Assembly (NCBI GenBank): GCA_023807065.1
Contig: JAJJLU010000068.1
Span: 1-20,002, forward strand
Reading direction: 5' to 3'
Length of the DNA stretch: 20,002 nt
Source of the DNA: Isotricha intestinalis
Taxonomy: Eukaryota > Ciliophora > Litostomatea > Vestibuliferida > Isotrichidae
The notes below the pieces were generated by a model, which worked only from the letters and a program-made list of their open reading frames with translations, was not told the DNA's origin and did no database searches. Below, piece by piece: positions 1 to 8,497 of the stretch. How positions within the stretch are numbered: position 1 is the first letter of the stretch; the number at the start of each line of letters is the position of its first letter. The position numbers and the translations under genes are program-made.

Positions 1-19
1 CCAATCCCCAATCCCCAAT
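1..19. repeat. Left telomere, CCCCAAT repeats
   Basis: The window opens with a partial unit (CCAAT) and two full CCCCAAT units, then changes abruptly to unique sequence at position 20. The G-strand equivalent is ATTGGGG, the same heptamer that closes the window at the other end in the opposite orientation. A C-rich strand reading inward from the 5' end is the expected polarity for a chromosome end. The array is short, probably because assembly trimmed it. Confidence 0.95.
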
Positions 20-33
20 ATCTCCTCTATGAA
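20..33 (+). other. Telomere-adjacent motif, left copy
   Basis: Counting inward from the last CCCCAAT unit, offsets 2-4 read TCT and offsets 10-14 read ATGAA. The right end, read inward on the opposite strand, has the same bases at the same offsets, and most of the intervening differences are C/T. This could be a chromosome-breakage or telomere-addition signal, comparable in principle to the fixed-distance E-Cbs of Euplotes. Two copies alone cannot exclude coincidence. Confidence 0.35.
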
Positions 34-889
34 ATATAATATTAATAATAATTCAAATATAAAATTTTATAAATAAAATATATAAGTTAATGAATTATTT
101 TCCTTAAAAAAAGTAGAATAAAATGAGGATATTCATTAAATAAAGAATAAGTTTATTTGAAAATATTATTAAAATAAGTTAATAAAAGATTTTTCTATTA
201 TTTAACAATGAAAATATTGTTTAATCAGTCAATTTAACCTATAAAAACAATAATAGAAAATGTATAAAAGAAAATTTAAAGAGTTAATGATAGAATAAGA
301 TTATTGAATATATTAGTTATGAAATGCACAGATTTAATGAAATTTTAAAAGAAGAAAATAAAGAAAAATATAAAAAGTATTTAAAATCTATATACATTGA
401 AATCAATATATGTTATAAAAGAATTCTATAATATATTTTTAATCAAATTATAATATATCAATATTAATTATCTAAACAATCCACAAATCATATAATTTAA
501 ATATCTCTCTCTAGAAGAAATAGTATAAGACTTTTCAGAAGAAAATGAAAATACTAATTGGAAATTACATTTAAAAATTAAGAAAGATTTTATTTCTTAT
601 TTTTGACAAGTCCAAAATATAAATTAAATATTTATTATAAATAATTAAATAAAAATGTATTTATTCATTAATTATTTTAATATTATAAGATAATTCATAA
701 TTTCAGTTTCCTTTTTTTAAAAGAGATATTACTTTTTTATCTATAAACTGTTTATCTGAATAATTTACATTTATTAATGATTTAAAAATTATTTTTTTGA
801 CTATTTTATAAAAGATGTCAATCTTTATAACTAACTATTTTTTATTTGATATATATTAATTCCATGATTTACAATTTAAATAACAAAAA
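20..889. other. Left subtelomeric region without a supported gene
   Basis: About 870 bp of very AT-rich DNA. I see no standard-code frame with coding character. Just inside the telomere (20-33) is a short motif, TCT then ATGAA, that recurs at the same distance from the right telomere. On the plus strand, 127-606 has no TGA or TAG in one frame but many TAA codons. On the minus strand, about 703-837 is stop-free for roughly 40 codons without an ATG. Both are within what such AT-rich DNA gives by chance. Confidence 0.6.
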
Positions 890-1036
890 ATGGGAAATGT
901 TTCAACAGCTATTGGTATTGGAAGAATGATTCCTTGTACTGCATGTGGATGTTCTCAAAATTGTCATTCAGCAAGGGGATTTGGTCATTGGCATTGTTAT
1001 GGTTGTGGAAGAAATTGTAAATTATTTTTCTTATAA
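890..1036 (+). CDS. Tiny Cys/Gly-rich protein with two CxxCG knuckles
   Basis: An ATG after an A-rich leader opens a 48-residue frame ending in TAA. I do not recognise the family. By hand count 50 of 147 bases are G or C, far above the DNA on either side. The protein begins MGNVSTA, which fits the N-myristoylation pattern (Gly2, Thr6). It then carries CTACG (C16, C19) and CYGCG (C36, C39), two CxxCG knuckles of the zinc-ribbon type about 16 residues apart. C21, C25, H26, H33, H35 and C43 are further possible ligands. The C-terminus is hydrophobic (KLFFL). Inference: a small zinc-binding, possibly membrane-anchored protein. It is the only gene in the first 2.7 kb. The dense, regular cysteine pattern makes a chance frame unlikely, but function is unknown. 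Confidence 0.75.
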   Translation: MGNVSTAIGIGRMIPCTACGCSQNCHSARGFGHWHCYGCGRNCKLFFL

Positions 1037-1162
1037 TAAATTATAAAATAATTATTATTTTATTCAAATTTATTTGTTTTATTCATTTTTTTAATATATA
1101 AAAATTTAATTAAGGACAGACTTTAAATATGATATAAAGAGAAAAAATTTTCATATTTAAAC

Positions 1163-1193
1163 AAAAATTTTTCATTTTAATGAAAAAGTTTTT
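1163..1193. repeat. Inverted repeat downstream of the Cys-rich gene
   Basis: TTTTTCATT (1168-1176) pairs perfectly with AATGAAAAA (1179-1187) across a TT centre. The stem is extended by A5 (1163-1167) against T5 (1189-1193) around one unpaired G. It lies about 130 bp after the stop of the tiny gene, so a role in 3'-end formation is possible. Palindromes of A and T are common in DNA of this composition. Confidence 0.35.
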
Positions 1194-1278
1194 ATAGGGA
1201 ATATAAATTATATTTTTCAAGAAAATATTCATCAATAAAAAAAGATTGATTTTTAATTTTAATTATTATATGACATAA

Positions 1279-1333
1279 TGAATTTAATCTTAAAGCCCTT
1301 GAATAGGGTATATTATATAAAAAATTAAATTCA
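1279..1333. repeat. Two-part hairpin, possible structured RNA
   Basis: TGAATTTAAT (1279-1288) is the exact reverse complement of ATTAAATTCA (1324-1333). Inside it, CCCT (1296-1299) pairs with AGGG (1305-1308), plus a G-T wobble, around a 5-base loop. The inner G/C pairs stand out in this AT-rich stretch. It could be a small structured RNA or a DNA-level cruciform. No known RNA family is recognised. Confidence 0.3.
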
Positions 1334-2716
1334 AAAGAATAGTTCATCTTTGATTGAATTTTAAATTTTCAAAATATAATTGTATTTCTTGAAGATTATA
1401 ATAATAATTTATTTTAGATTTAAGTTATTTAACTATTATTCATGCAAAAAACCATAAAAAAAAATATTAAATAAATATTATTCTTAAATAAATCATTCTT
1501 TGTTTTTAAAATGAAAAAAACTCTTGATATATTAGTATATTATTATATAAAGCTAAAATAAAATCATTGACAAAAGTTTTCTTTTTTTTAAAGTTTAAAT
1601 AAAACTATAAAAATATAAATGAAACAGGATTTTCTTTTAATAGATCAAAAATATGAATTATTTGATTTGAAAATATTGAACCTTATAATTGAACTATTCA
1701 TGTTTTAAAATAAAAATCTTCTTAGAATTTAAAAAATATTAGAATTAAACCTACAAATAGATTAAATAATTAAATAAAGAAAATTATAATGAAGTTATAA
1801 GGGAGATTAATTATAAAAAAAAGTTAATAAAAATATTTTATTGGAGAAAAAAAATGATAATATTAAAAAATAATATCTTAGGTTAATTTAAAGTTTTATA
1901 ATAAAAATATTTTTTAGAAATAAATATATTAAATCCCTTGTAAAACTTCAAAAAAAACAAACATAAAAATATTAGAAAATTACTATTAATAAATGATAGA
2001 AACATAAGTAAACAAAAATTCCTAAACCAAATAAATATATTAACATTAAAATATAAACAAAATGATTTTTAAAAATGAAAACTTACTCAAGTTGAATGAA
2101 TCATTTTTTTAATCAATTTTTTTATTATAAAATGAAATATAATATTAAATAAATTAATAATATAAATTCCAGCATACCTATCTAAATTAGGTTTAGAATA
2201 AAGAAACTTTTTCTAGAATTTTTACTTTCATTATTTTTTTATGCGATTTTTTTTTTGATTTATTCTATTTACATTTTACATGGCTGAAATGAATATTATT
2301 TTCCATTATTTATTTAGTTTCATACATTACTCACATCTATAATAAGAAAAATTAACTTTAAAAAGAGATAATTTACTTTTTTTAATTTAAATTATAATTT
2401 TATTTAATCTTTATCATATCAACTCATTTATTTCTATTTAAGAATACAGATAAGAATTTTTAAATTAACTTATCTTATTTTTAGGTTTAAATTTTTATGT
2501 TAATTATAAAATAATTTGTTTTGTATATTTAGAATTTAATAAAATACTAATGTTAATTTCAATTCCAATTTATTTTTTTAATTTAAATTTATTTTTATAA
2601 ATTTTAATTTTGTATGAAAATAAAAATATATATTTATTTATATTATAATTTATATTTTCAAATGTTTTTTTATTTATATTTTTAATAAAAAATATTATAA
2701 AATTTATATTTATTCA

Positions 2717-4153
2717 ATGGCATATTTACAAATAAATAAGAAAATAAATACAGATAATGATATTTCAATAATTGATGATGTTCAAGAAAAAAAAGATAGA
2801 ATAACTATTGCTTCAGATATATTAATAGATTCAATTTTCAATCAAATTTGTTTAATTGAAAATGTTATTCTTGAACTTATTAATTTGGTTTTAATTGGAC
2901 ATTCTCCTTTCACAGAAAATGAAAAATTCTTTTTTATTGACTTTAACTATTTTCAAATGGGTTTTTGTTATTTAAATTTATTTGGTTTATTTTTTTCTTT
3001 AGGAATAATAAAAAGTTTAAATTATCATTGTAATAAATATGAAAGGTATATTTGTTTAAAAAAAATAATTTATTTATTAATAATATTTATAATTCTTCCA
3101 ATTTCTATTTTATTTAAAGTGACAATGAAAATATTATATGGAAATAATAGTGAAACAAACACAAATATTAATAAAATTTATAGTGATTTTATTTTTTATT
3201 CTCCTTTTTTTTTACTTTTCTATTTTTTTTTTCATTTAAATTTAAAGTTTTATCAAAAAACAGAAAATAAATCATCTGCTTTAGGTTTTTTAGTATTATT
3301 CAATTTAATGCATTTTTTATTATCTTATGTATTAATTTATGAATATGGTTTTTTTTTAAAAGGAATTTCAATTTCATTAATAATAACTTCATTAATATGT
3401 TATTTATGTTCCAATTATTTAATTGGAGATGAATGTTTTATTAATAAAACAACTTTCAATTATTATTTTATACCTAATGATACTTTTTTTGATGAATATT
3501 TTGAAAAAAATATTAATAAGATTTTCATAAGAGGTTTTTATTGCTTTGTAGATTATTTTCCTATTGGAATTTTTTTACTTTTTTCTTTTTATTTAGGTCA
3601 CGAACAATTAACAATTAATATTATTTTTTTTAATATATTTTTATTATCTCATACTTTTTGTAGAGGATTATCTTCTACTTTAAAAAATTATATTCAATAT
3701 TATAGTATTAAAGACAAACATTCTCATCATACAAAAATTGCTTTTGTAAAAACTTTCGGAATAGTAATTGTAATAATATCTATTTTTTTTTCTTTATTAT
3801 TATTTACTTTAAAAGATAAAATTGGTAATATATATATTAGTGAAATAGATGATAATGAAGATTTTGAAGAACAATTTATTTTATTGTCAAAATATTTTAT
3901 TTTTGTAATTTTAATTGAATATATAACTCATTCTTTAGAAGGATATATTAAAGGAATAAATATTGAAAATAATATTATGATTTATAAAATAATCTTCCCT
4001 TTAATTTTTATTCCTATTGGATTTACTCTTTGTTTTATTTTTAAATGGGGAATTAAGGGTATGTGGTTTGGAATATTTTTAATGAATGTTTTTTATATTT
4101 TTCCTCATTCAATAATGATATATAAATATTATGGAATATTTTTGGATGAATAA
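2717..4153 (+). CDS. MATE family multidrug/metabolite efflux transporter
   Basis: A 478-residue polytopic membrane protein, close to the usual length for MATE transporters, which exchange organic cations or drugs for H+ or Na+ with about 12 membrane helices. After a polar N-terminus (1-40) the first helix region ends in NLVLIGH, like the first MATE helix. A second MATE-like segment has a Gly-rich helix followed by a charged loop (around residues 82-115). The C-terminal part, about residues 405-465, carries the typical order: a Gly-containing helix after LEGYIKG, a helix with PIGF, then KWGIKGMWFG, which closely follows the family C-terminal signature. Asn- and Phe-rich composition reflects the AT-rich genome. 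It ends in TAA and converges on the 162-residue membrane protein gene, 121 bp away. Substrate cannot be told from sequence. Confidence 0.85.
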   Translation: MAYLQINKKINTDNDISIIDDVQEKKDRITIASDILIDSIFNQICLIENVILELINLVLIGHSPFTENEKFFFIDFNYFQMGFCYLNLFGLFFSLGIIKSLNYHCNKYERYICLKKIIYLLIIFIILPISILFKVTMKILYGNNSETNTNINKIYSDFIFYSPFFLLFYFFFHLNLKFYQKTENKSSALGFLVLFNLMHFLLSYVLIYEYGFFLKGISISLIITSLICYLCSNYLIGDECFINKTTFNYYFIPNDTFFDEYFEKNINKIFIRGFYCFVDYFPIGIFLLFSFYLGHEQLTINIIFFNIFLLSHTFCRGLSSTLKNYIQYYSIKDKHSHHTKIAFVKTFGIVIVIISIFFSLLLFTLKDKIGNIYISEIDDNEDFEEQFILLSKYFIFVILIEYITHSLEGYIKGINIENNIMIYKIIFPLIFIPIGFTLCFIFKWGIKGMWFGIFLMNVFYIFPHSIMIYKYYGIFLDE

Positions 4154-4274
4154 ATAAATTAGAGTCATTGGTTTATATAAAAAAAATAAATTTAATAAAC
4201 TTATTTATTTTAAAAAAATAGATTTTTCCCATGAGTAATTAATTAAGTTCTATAAACATTTTATTTATTAAATA

Positions 4275-4763
4275 TTATTTCTTTTTAACGAATTTAAATC
4301 CATTGTCTTTTAAATTTTGAAAAAATGCAGAATTAGAAAATAAATAAATATGTAAAAGAATATAAAATAAAATAATAATTTGTAACAGATTGACAATATT
4401 AGAAGAAATATTTTTTAAACCAAAAATAGTAATTAATAGACAAAAAAGCATAATTCCCATAACTATTTTTTCAAAAATTCTTAATTGTCTTTTTGTGAAT
4501 AAAGAAGCAACTCTTGCATTTCTGTAACTAAAAAGCTTTAAAAATGGATGAATTAAAAATATAGTAAATATTATTTTAGTAATTATTGAATCAGGTCCAA
4601 AAGAATCAAAAATTATATTAAAAGGATTTAAACTAAAATTATTAATATTATCATAACAATTATCTTGAACATAATTTATATTCTCTTTATCTTCTTCTTC
4701 AATTTGATTATCTTTAGATTTCAATTTTTCATTTTCATCTAAAAGTTTATAATTTGTTTCCAT
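4275..4763 (-). CDS. Unknown small membrane protein, about three helices
   Basis: A 162-residue protein I cannot assign to a family. The first 45 residues are polar and acidic (Glu, Asp, Lys, Asn). Three hydrophobic segments follow, at about 60-78, 98-116 and 124-142, and the protein ends in a basic tail (KFVKKK). A basic loop between helices 1 and 2 (around residues 81-97) suggests a cytoplasmic loop under the positive-inside rule. The start ATG lies 108 bp from the start of the divergently transcribed 290-residue membrane protein gene, so the two may share a promoter region. Its stop (TAA) faces that of the MATE gene. The gene looks intact. Confidence 0.8.
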   Translation of the reverse strand: METNYKLLDENEKLKSKDNQIEEEDKENINYVQDNCYDNINNFSLNPFNIIFDSFGPDSIITKIIFTIFLIHPFLKLFSYRNARVASLFTKRQLRIFEKIVMGIMLFCLLITIFGLKNISSNIVNLLQIIILFYILLHIYLFSNSAFFQNLKDNGFKFVKKK

Positions 4764-4871
4764 TTAATTTTAATATCAAAAAATATTATGTCTTTATTGA
4801 TTAATTTTTTTAATTTAATCAATTTATTTATTGTTTATTTTAAAGAAATATTATAATTGAAAATTAATTAT
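4764..4871. promoter_or_regulatory. Divergent promoter between two membrane-protein genes
   Basis: These 108 bp separate the start codons of two oppositely oriented genes, so promoters for both must lie here or overlap the coding ends. The sequence is T-rich near the minus gene and A-rich before the plus ATG. I see no TATA-like element that can be told apart from the AT background. Confidence 0.5.
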
Positions 4872-5744
4872 ATGGAAAATAATATAGAAAAAGAAAAATC
4901 ATTAGAACCAACATTACTGAATAAATTTACAAATCTTTTTAAAAAAGAAGAAGATGATAAAGAATTGTTAGAAAAGGAAAAAGAAGAAGAAAAACAAAAA
5001 CATAATGAAAAAATTTTTAAAGAAATATTTTTTAATATTTCAGAGCAAGAAGACCATAAAAGTAAAAGGGTATTGCCATTTATTTTATTATTTATATTAT
5101 TTATTTTTTTTGGAATAATTGTTCATATAATTAAACCAGTAAGTACATTTTTAAGTATATTTTTATTAACTAGATTTGTTAAAACAAAAGAAAATGAACT
5201 TGATCTTAATCCTTCAAAAGCAATTTCAAAAGGAGTTAAAACTATTGGTTATTTAATAATATTTCTTTTACCTTTGGTTCATATTCTAACTAAAGGACAC
5301 ATGATAGTATTAATTCAAAAAAATTTTATAGGAAAACTTTATGTAAGCGTTTTATTATTAATTGAATTATTTTTTCAATTTCCTTTAACTTTCTTATATG
5401 AAAATAATCTTCATTCTATTTTTTTATGGGAACAAAAAGGAATTGAACAATTAATTTCACCTTGGATTATTTTTTTCCCTACTGATTTTTTAATAGATTG
5501 GTTTGAAATAATAAGACAATTAGTGGATTCACTTTATTTTTTAAGTTCCACAGGAGCATTATATAATAAAATTAAAGATAATAAATATCAATCTTTTACT
5601 CTTAAATTTATGGAAGTTTCACTTGTTTTTTATATAATAAGAATATTATTTGCAATTGCAATGATAATTTATAGAATATTAAAAAAAAAAAGTAGTGAAA
5701 GGTTAAACAAATTAATAAATGAATATAAAATAAAAGAGATATAA
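4872..5744 (+). CDS. Unknown polytopic membrane protein
   Basis: A 290-residue membrane protein of unknown family. I chose the ATG at 4872. The open frame reaches back to a TTG at 4857, but that is not a credible eukaryotic start and a TAA stop sits just before it. The N-terminal 65 residues are strongly charged, with a Lys/Glu-rich stretch (24-50) that may form a helix or coiled coil. Hydrophobic segments follow at about 68-87, 90-100, 124-142, 155-177, 197-212 and 247-269, then a basic C-terminal tail. A Trp/Pro-containing stretch (SPWIIFFPTDF, near 196-206) may be a re-entrant or interfacial segment. It is divergent from the 162-residue membrane protein gene and ends (TAA) only 52 bp from the stop of SmE. 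The paired arrangement hints at co-regulation but proves nothing. Confidence 0.8.
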   Translation: MENNIEKEKSLEPTLLNKFTNLFKKEEDDKELLEKEKEEEKQKHNEKIFKEIFFNISEQEDHKSKRVLPFILLFILFIFFGIIVHIIKPVSTFLSIFLLTRFVKTKENELDLNPSKAISKGVKTIGYLIIFLLPLVHILTKGHMIVLIQKNFIGKLYVSVLLLIELFFQFPLTFLYENNLHSIFLWEQKGIEQLISPWIIFFPTDFLIDWFEIIRQLVDSLYFLSSTGALYNKIKDNKYQSFTLKFMEVSLVFYIIRILFAIAMIIYRILKKKSSERLNKLINEYKIKEI

Positions 5745-5796
5745 AAAATTTAAAAAGAAATCATTAAATAGTAAAATTTTAAATTTATTTAATTTT

Positions 5797-6063
5797 TTAA
5801 GAAATTGCTCTAACTAAAGTTATATTATCTCCTTTTAACATTAATCTTCCTAAATAATTTCTAGTTTTTTTTTTATCATTTACTTCTTCACATTCATCTA
5901 ATACCATATTCATATATTCATCAAAACCAAGTATTTTTCCTTCAAATAATATATCTTTATTATCAAAAATCCAAATTTGAATCCTTGTTTTTGTTTGATA
6001 TAAATCAAATAAATAATTTATTGGTCTTGTTATCATTCTTTGAATTTTCTTTTGAGGATTCAT
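5797..6063 (-). CDS. SNRPE: Spliceosomal core protein SmE
   Basis: An 88-residue Sm protein, close to the usual length of about 92. SmE is one of seven proteins forming the ring around the Sm site of U1, U2, U4 and U5 snRNA. The N-terminus reads QRMITRPINYLFDLYQ, matching the SmE-specific Pro-Ile-Asn helix region. Sm motif 1 is IQIWIFDNKDILFEGKILG followed by FDEYMNMVLDE, and Sm motif 2 is LGRLMLKGDNITLV. FDEYMN and LKGDNITL are characteristic of SmE rather than other Sm or LSm proteins. The frame ends in TAA exactly where the family ends, which is useful evidence that TAA is a stop here. The gene has no intron. Its stop is 52 bp from that of the 290-residue membrane protein gene. Confidence 0.94.
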   Translation of the reverse strand: MNPQKKIQRMITRPINYLFDLYQTKTRIQIWIFDNKDILFEGKILGFDEYMNMVLDECEEVNDKKKTRNYLGRLMLKGDNITLVRAIS

Positions 6064-6592
6064 TTTAGAAAATTGAAAATTGATTTTGAAAAAAAATAAA
6101 TAAATTTAAAAAATATTTATAATAATTTTATTAGATAAAATAGTTGAAAAGGATTTATTAAAATCATTGAACACTATTTCATGCAATTTAATTTAACTAT
6201 AAACATTCAATTTAATAATGAGGTTAATTTAGATATGCTTAAATTATTATTTGAGTTCTCTTCTAAACTTACTTAAAGATTATTATTAAAACCTAATTGT
6301 TTTTTGAATGTATTTTCTTCTCTGAATTTTAGAGGAATTTGAAGAGATAAATTTAAACTATCATTTATTTATTAAATAATTTGAATATTTAAAACGTTGT
6401 TTTTACTTATTTTAATTAATGAATTATTATTATAGAACAATAGTATAAATGAAAATATATTTTAAGCGAGATTAAAATATATAAATTATTATTCATCAAA
6501 TATAAATAATAAATAATTAAAAGATTGAAAATATCTACATTTGTAATAAAAAAAATAAAAATTTAAAAATATTTTAATAAATTATTTCTCTT
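6064..6592. other. Gap with weak coding-like remnant
   Basis: This gap lies between the start of SmE and the stop of the RING-CH/FHA gene, both on the minus strand, so it must hold the SmE promoter. On the plus strand 6148-6276 is open for 43 codons, with an ATG at 6181 giving a 31-residue frame. The same frame continues after the TAA for about 18 more codons before a TGA. Base composition over 6148-6345 is nearer to the coding regions than to the rest of the gap. It may be a relic of a gene or chance. The remainder is plain AT-rich DNA. Confidence 0.4.
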
Positions 6593-8134
6593 TCAATTTT
6601 CCTTATCTTCTTCATTTATAATAGTACCAATAGTTTTAATTGGAATATTTGTGATTTTATTTCTTCTAGTTTCTTCATTTTCAATAATATCACCAATTGA
6701 AGTTATTCTATTAATATGAATATCCACATCATTATTTTTATCATTATTCTCATATTCAATAACTTTCAATCCATGATTATTAGATTTATCATTATTACTT
6801 ATTTCACTTTCACTATCATCATCATTTTCATTTTCTTCTTTAATAATAATATTCTTATGATAATCAATTTCTTTTTCATTTTGTTTATGATAATAATATT
6901 CATCTTTTTTTTCAGAAATATCACAACAACCAAATAAAGAAAATGGTCTTTTAATTTTGATTTGCATAAAAGTTCTTCCAACTTGCATATATAAAGGTAA
7001 ACTTTCACTTAATTTTAAAATAGGTGTTTGTATTAAAATCAAAGTACCAAATTTAGAATTATTATCTTCAATATATAATCCATTAAAAGAATTAATTAAT
7101 TTACAATGAAATCTACTTATTGAAACATCACTTAATAATAAATCACAATCATGTCCTCTTCCAATTTTTATTTCTTTTTTATTTTCTAAATTACCAATAT
7201 ATAAAAATCTATTTTTTCTTTTATCAACTGATAAACTTTCAATACAAATATAATTTTTATAATCTGAATGATGATCTAAAACACAATATAATATATTATT
7301 ATGTTTAACATAATCAGGTAATTTTGATTTACATAATTCACATTCAACAGGCTTAATTTTATATATTGTACAATTATTATTTGATTCTAATTTAATTAAA
7401 CTTTTTGTCCCAATCCATTGTTTTAAACAATCTAAATGAATATATCTCATTGTTCCTGAACAAATACAAGGTTGAATTAAAGGATTTTCATCTGTGTCAT
7501 CTTCAATATAACATATTCTACATATTTTTTTCTTTTTTCTCTTTTCTTTATTTTCTATTTCATTTGCATTTATTTCAATCCCATTTGATACAATATTTGT
7601 TTCTTTATAATTTAAATTTGTATTAAAAGATAATTCTTTTTTATTTACTTGAAACTTCTCATTTGTTTTTATATTATAATTGTCATTTTCACTATTTAAT
7701 TTTATTTCTCTAACTATTGCAGTTATTCTTCCTAATTTTAAAATATCTCCTTCATTGATTTTATAATTTTTTGGTTTTTCTATAGTTTTTGTACTTTTGA
7801 AAATAAACCAACTTGAATTTTCACTTTTAAATAAAGAAGAATTTTGTTCATTATTATCTACTTTAAATTCATTTGGTATTATTTTATAAGTCTCTTCATC
7901 ACATTTTAACTCAAAAAGTTTTTCTGTTGCTTTATCTAATTGTAAATCAGGAGTTACTTGAATTGTATTCATTTTCCTAATTACAAATCCAGTTTGTTTT
8001 GTTTCTAGATTTGCAGGAATTAAATTTTCAGTTTCATAATCTATTAATTCAAAAGCATCTTTTGTCCATGTTTCTGTGTATAGTTGAAATCTAATTTTTG
8101 ATATTAAAATATTTTACATTAAGTTGTTTTTCAT
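6593..8134 (-). CDS. RING-CH (MARCH-type) plus FHA protein, one intron
   Basis: Spliced protein of about 504 residues: exon 1 is 8134-8118, the intron is 8117-8091, and exon 2 is 8090-6593. A RING-CH finger spans about residues 196-259: CRIC, then [12 protein letters not shown], then DCLKQW, then CELC. This C4HC3 pattern is that of MARCH-type E3 ubiquitin ligases. An FHA domain follows at about 300-385, with the phosphothreonine-binding residues visible: GRG (Arg317) and SRFH (Ser331, His334). Upstream, residues 105-130 contain GDILKLGR, an FHA-like strand pair. No membrane helices are seen, unlike most MARCH proteins. The C-terminal 110 residues are acidic and Asn/Ser-rich. The ATG at 7972 would give a 459-residue protein, but coding sequence continues upstream of it in frame. 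The start at 8134 is preceded by an in-frame TAA. It ends in TGA, the only such stop here. Confidence 0.85.
8091..8117 (-). other. 27 nt spliceosomal intron
   Basis: On the minus strand the segment starts GTAAAAT and ends AAATTAG, so it has GT-AG borders. It is 27 nt long (a multiple of three) and has an in-frame TAA right at the 5' end, so retention would terminate translation after five or six residues. Removing it joins a 17 nt first exon (MKNNL plus AT) to a frame that is open for 39 codons before the internal ATG at 7972. Very short introns of this kind are known in ciliates (about 25 nt in Paramecium, 15-16 nt in Stentor). Confidence 0.65.
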
Positions 8135-8497
8135 TTTTTAGTGAATAAAAAAATATTATTTGTATAGAAATTTTTGTGATAATGCTTTTAAAATTATTTT
8201 TAATTTCGTTTCAAACAATTAATTTATAATGATTGGTTTAAATTAAAAAAAGTTTTATGAAATTAATTAATTAAAAGAAAAAAAGGTTTTAAACCAACGG
8301 TTATTTAATAAATTCATTGAAAAAATGTTTAAATTTTAATTAAGAATATATTTAAATTCTTATTTTTATATAATTTTAATTGTTTTTAATTTTTAAATTC
8401 CATTTTTTTTAATAATTTTAATGAAATATAAATAAAATAGAATATATAAATTCATAATTATTAATGTATAAAAAATAACAAATCAAAATATAAAAAA
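8135..8497. promoter_or_regulatory. Divergent intergenic region, RING-CH/FHA and MORN genes
   Basis: This 363 bp region lies between two divergent start codons and must hold both promoters. It has a small inverted repeat, GGTTTAAA near 8234 and TTTAAACC near 8293, separated by about 50 bp of A/T sequence. Nothing else rises above the AT background, and no small gene is seen. Confidence 0.45.

Larger units (their letters stand above)
1037..2716. other. Long gene-poor region of the left arm
   Basis: Nearly 1.7 kb of very AT-rich DNA between the tiny Cys-rich gene and the MATE gene. It holds only very short frames, for example 1619-1708 (29 codons) and 2280-2342 (20 codons), neither with convincing coding character. 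It contains two inverted repeats (1163-1193 and 1279-1333). It must include the promoter of the MATE gene, but I cannot point to a specific element. I see no tRNA, rRNA or transposon. Confidence 0.6.

Noticed and set aside
127..606. Plus-strand frame of about 160 codons with no TGA or TAG if TAA is read as Gln
   Set aside because: TAA occurs about as often as expected by chance at this base composition, and the well-supported genes use TAA as stop. The absence of TGA over this length is also expected fairly often.
703..837. Minus-strand stop-free stretch of about 40 codons that reads like protein
   Set aside because: No ATG start. Several stretches of this length are expected by chance in this much AT-rich DNA on two strands.
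2193..2306. Minus-strand mini-frame that would be joined by removing a 15 nt GT-AG segment
   Set aside because: Very short, AT-only, and GT-AG pairs are common by chance. Nothing marks it as coding.
4857..4871. TTG start giving five extra residues on the 290-residue membrane protein
   Set aside because: TTG is not a credible eukaryotic start, and an ATG with good context lies at 4872.
6563..6592. Readthrough of the TGA of the RING-CH/FHA gene, adding about ten residues
   Set aside because: The extension is short and low in information, and TGA readthrough has no other support here.
6716..7626. Several open frames inside the RING-CH/FHA gene on both strands (6716-6937, 6799-7008, 7120-7308, 7405-7626)
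   Set aside because: They are Phe/Ile/Lys-rich shadows of the conserved coding frame.
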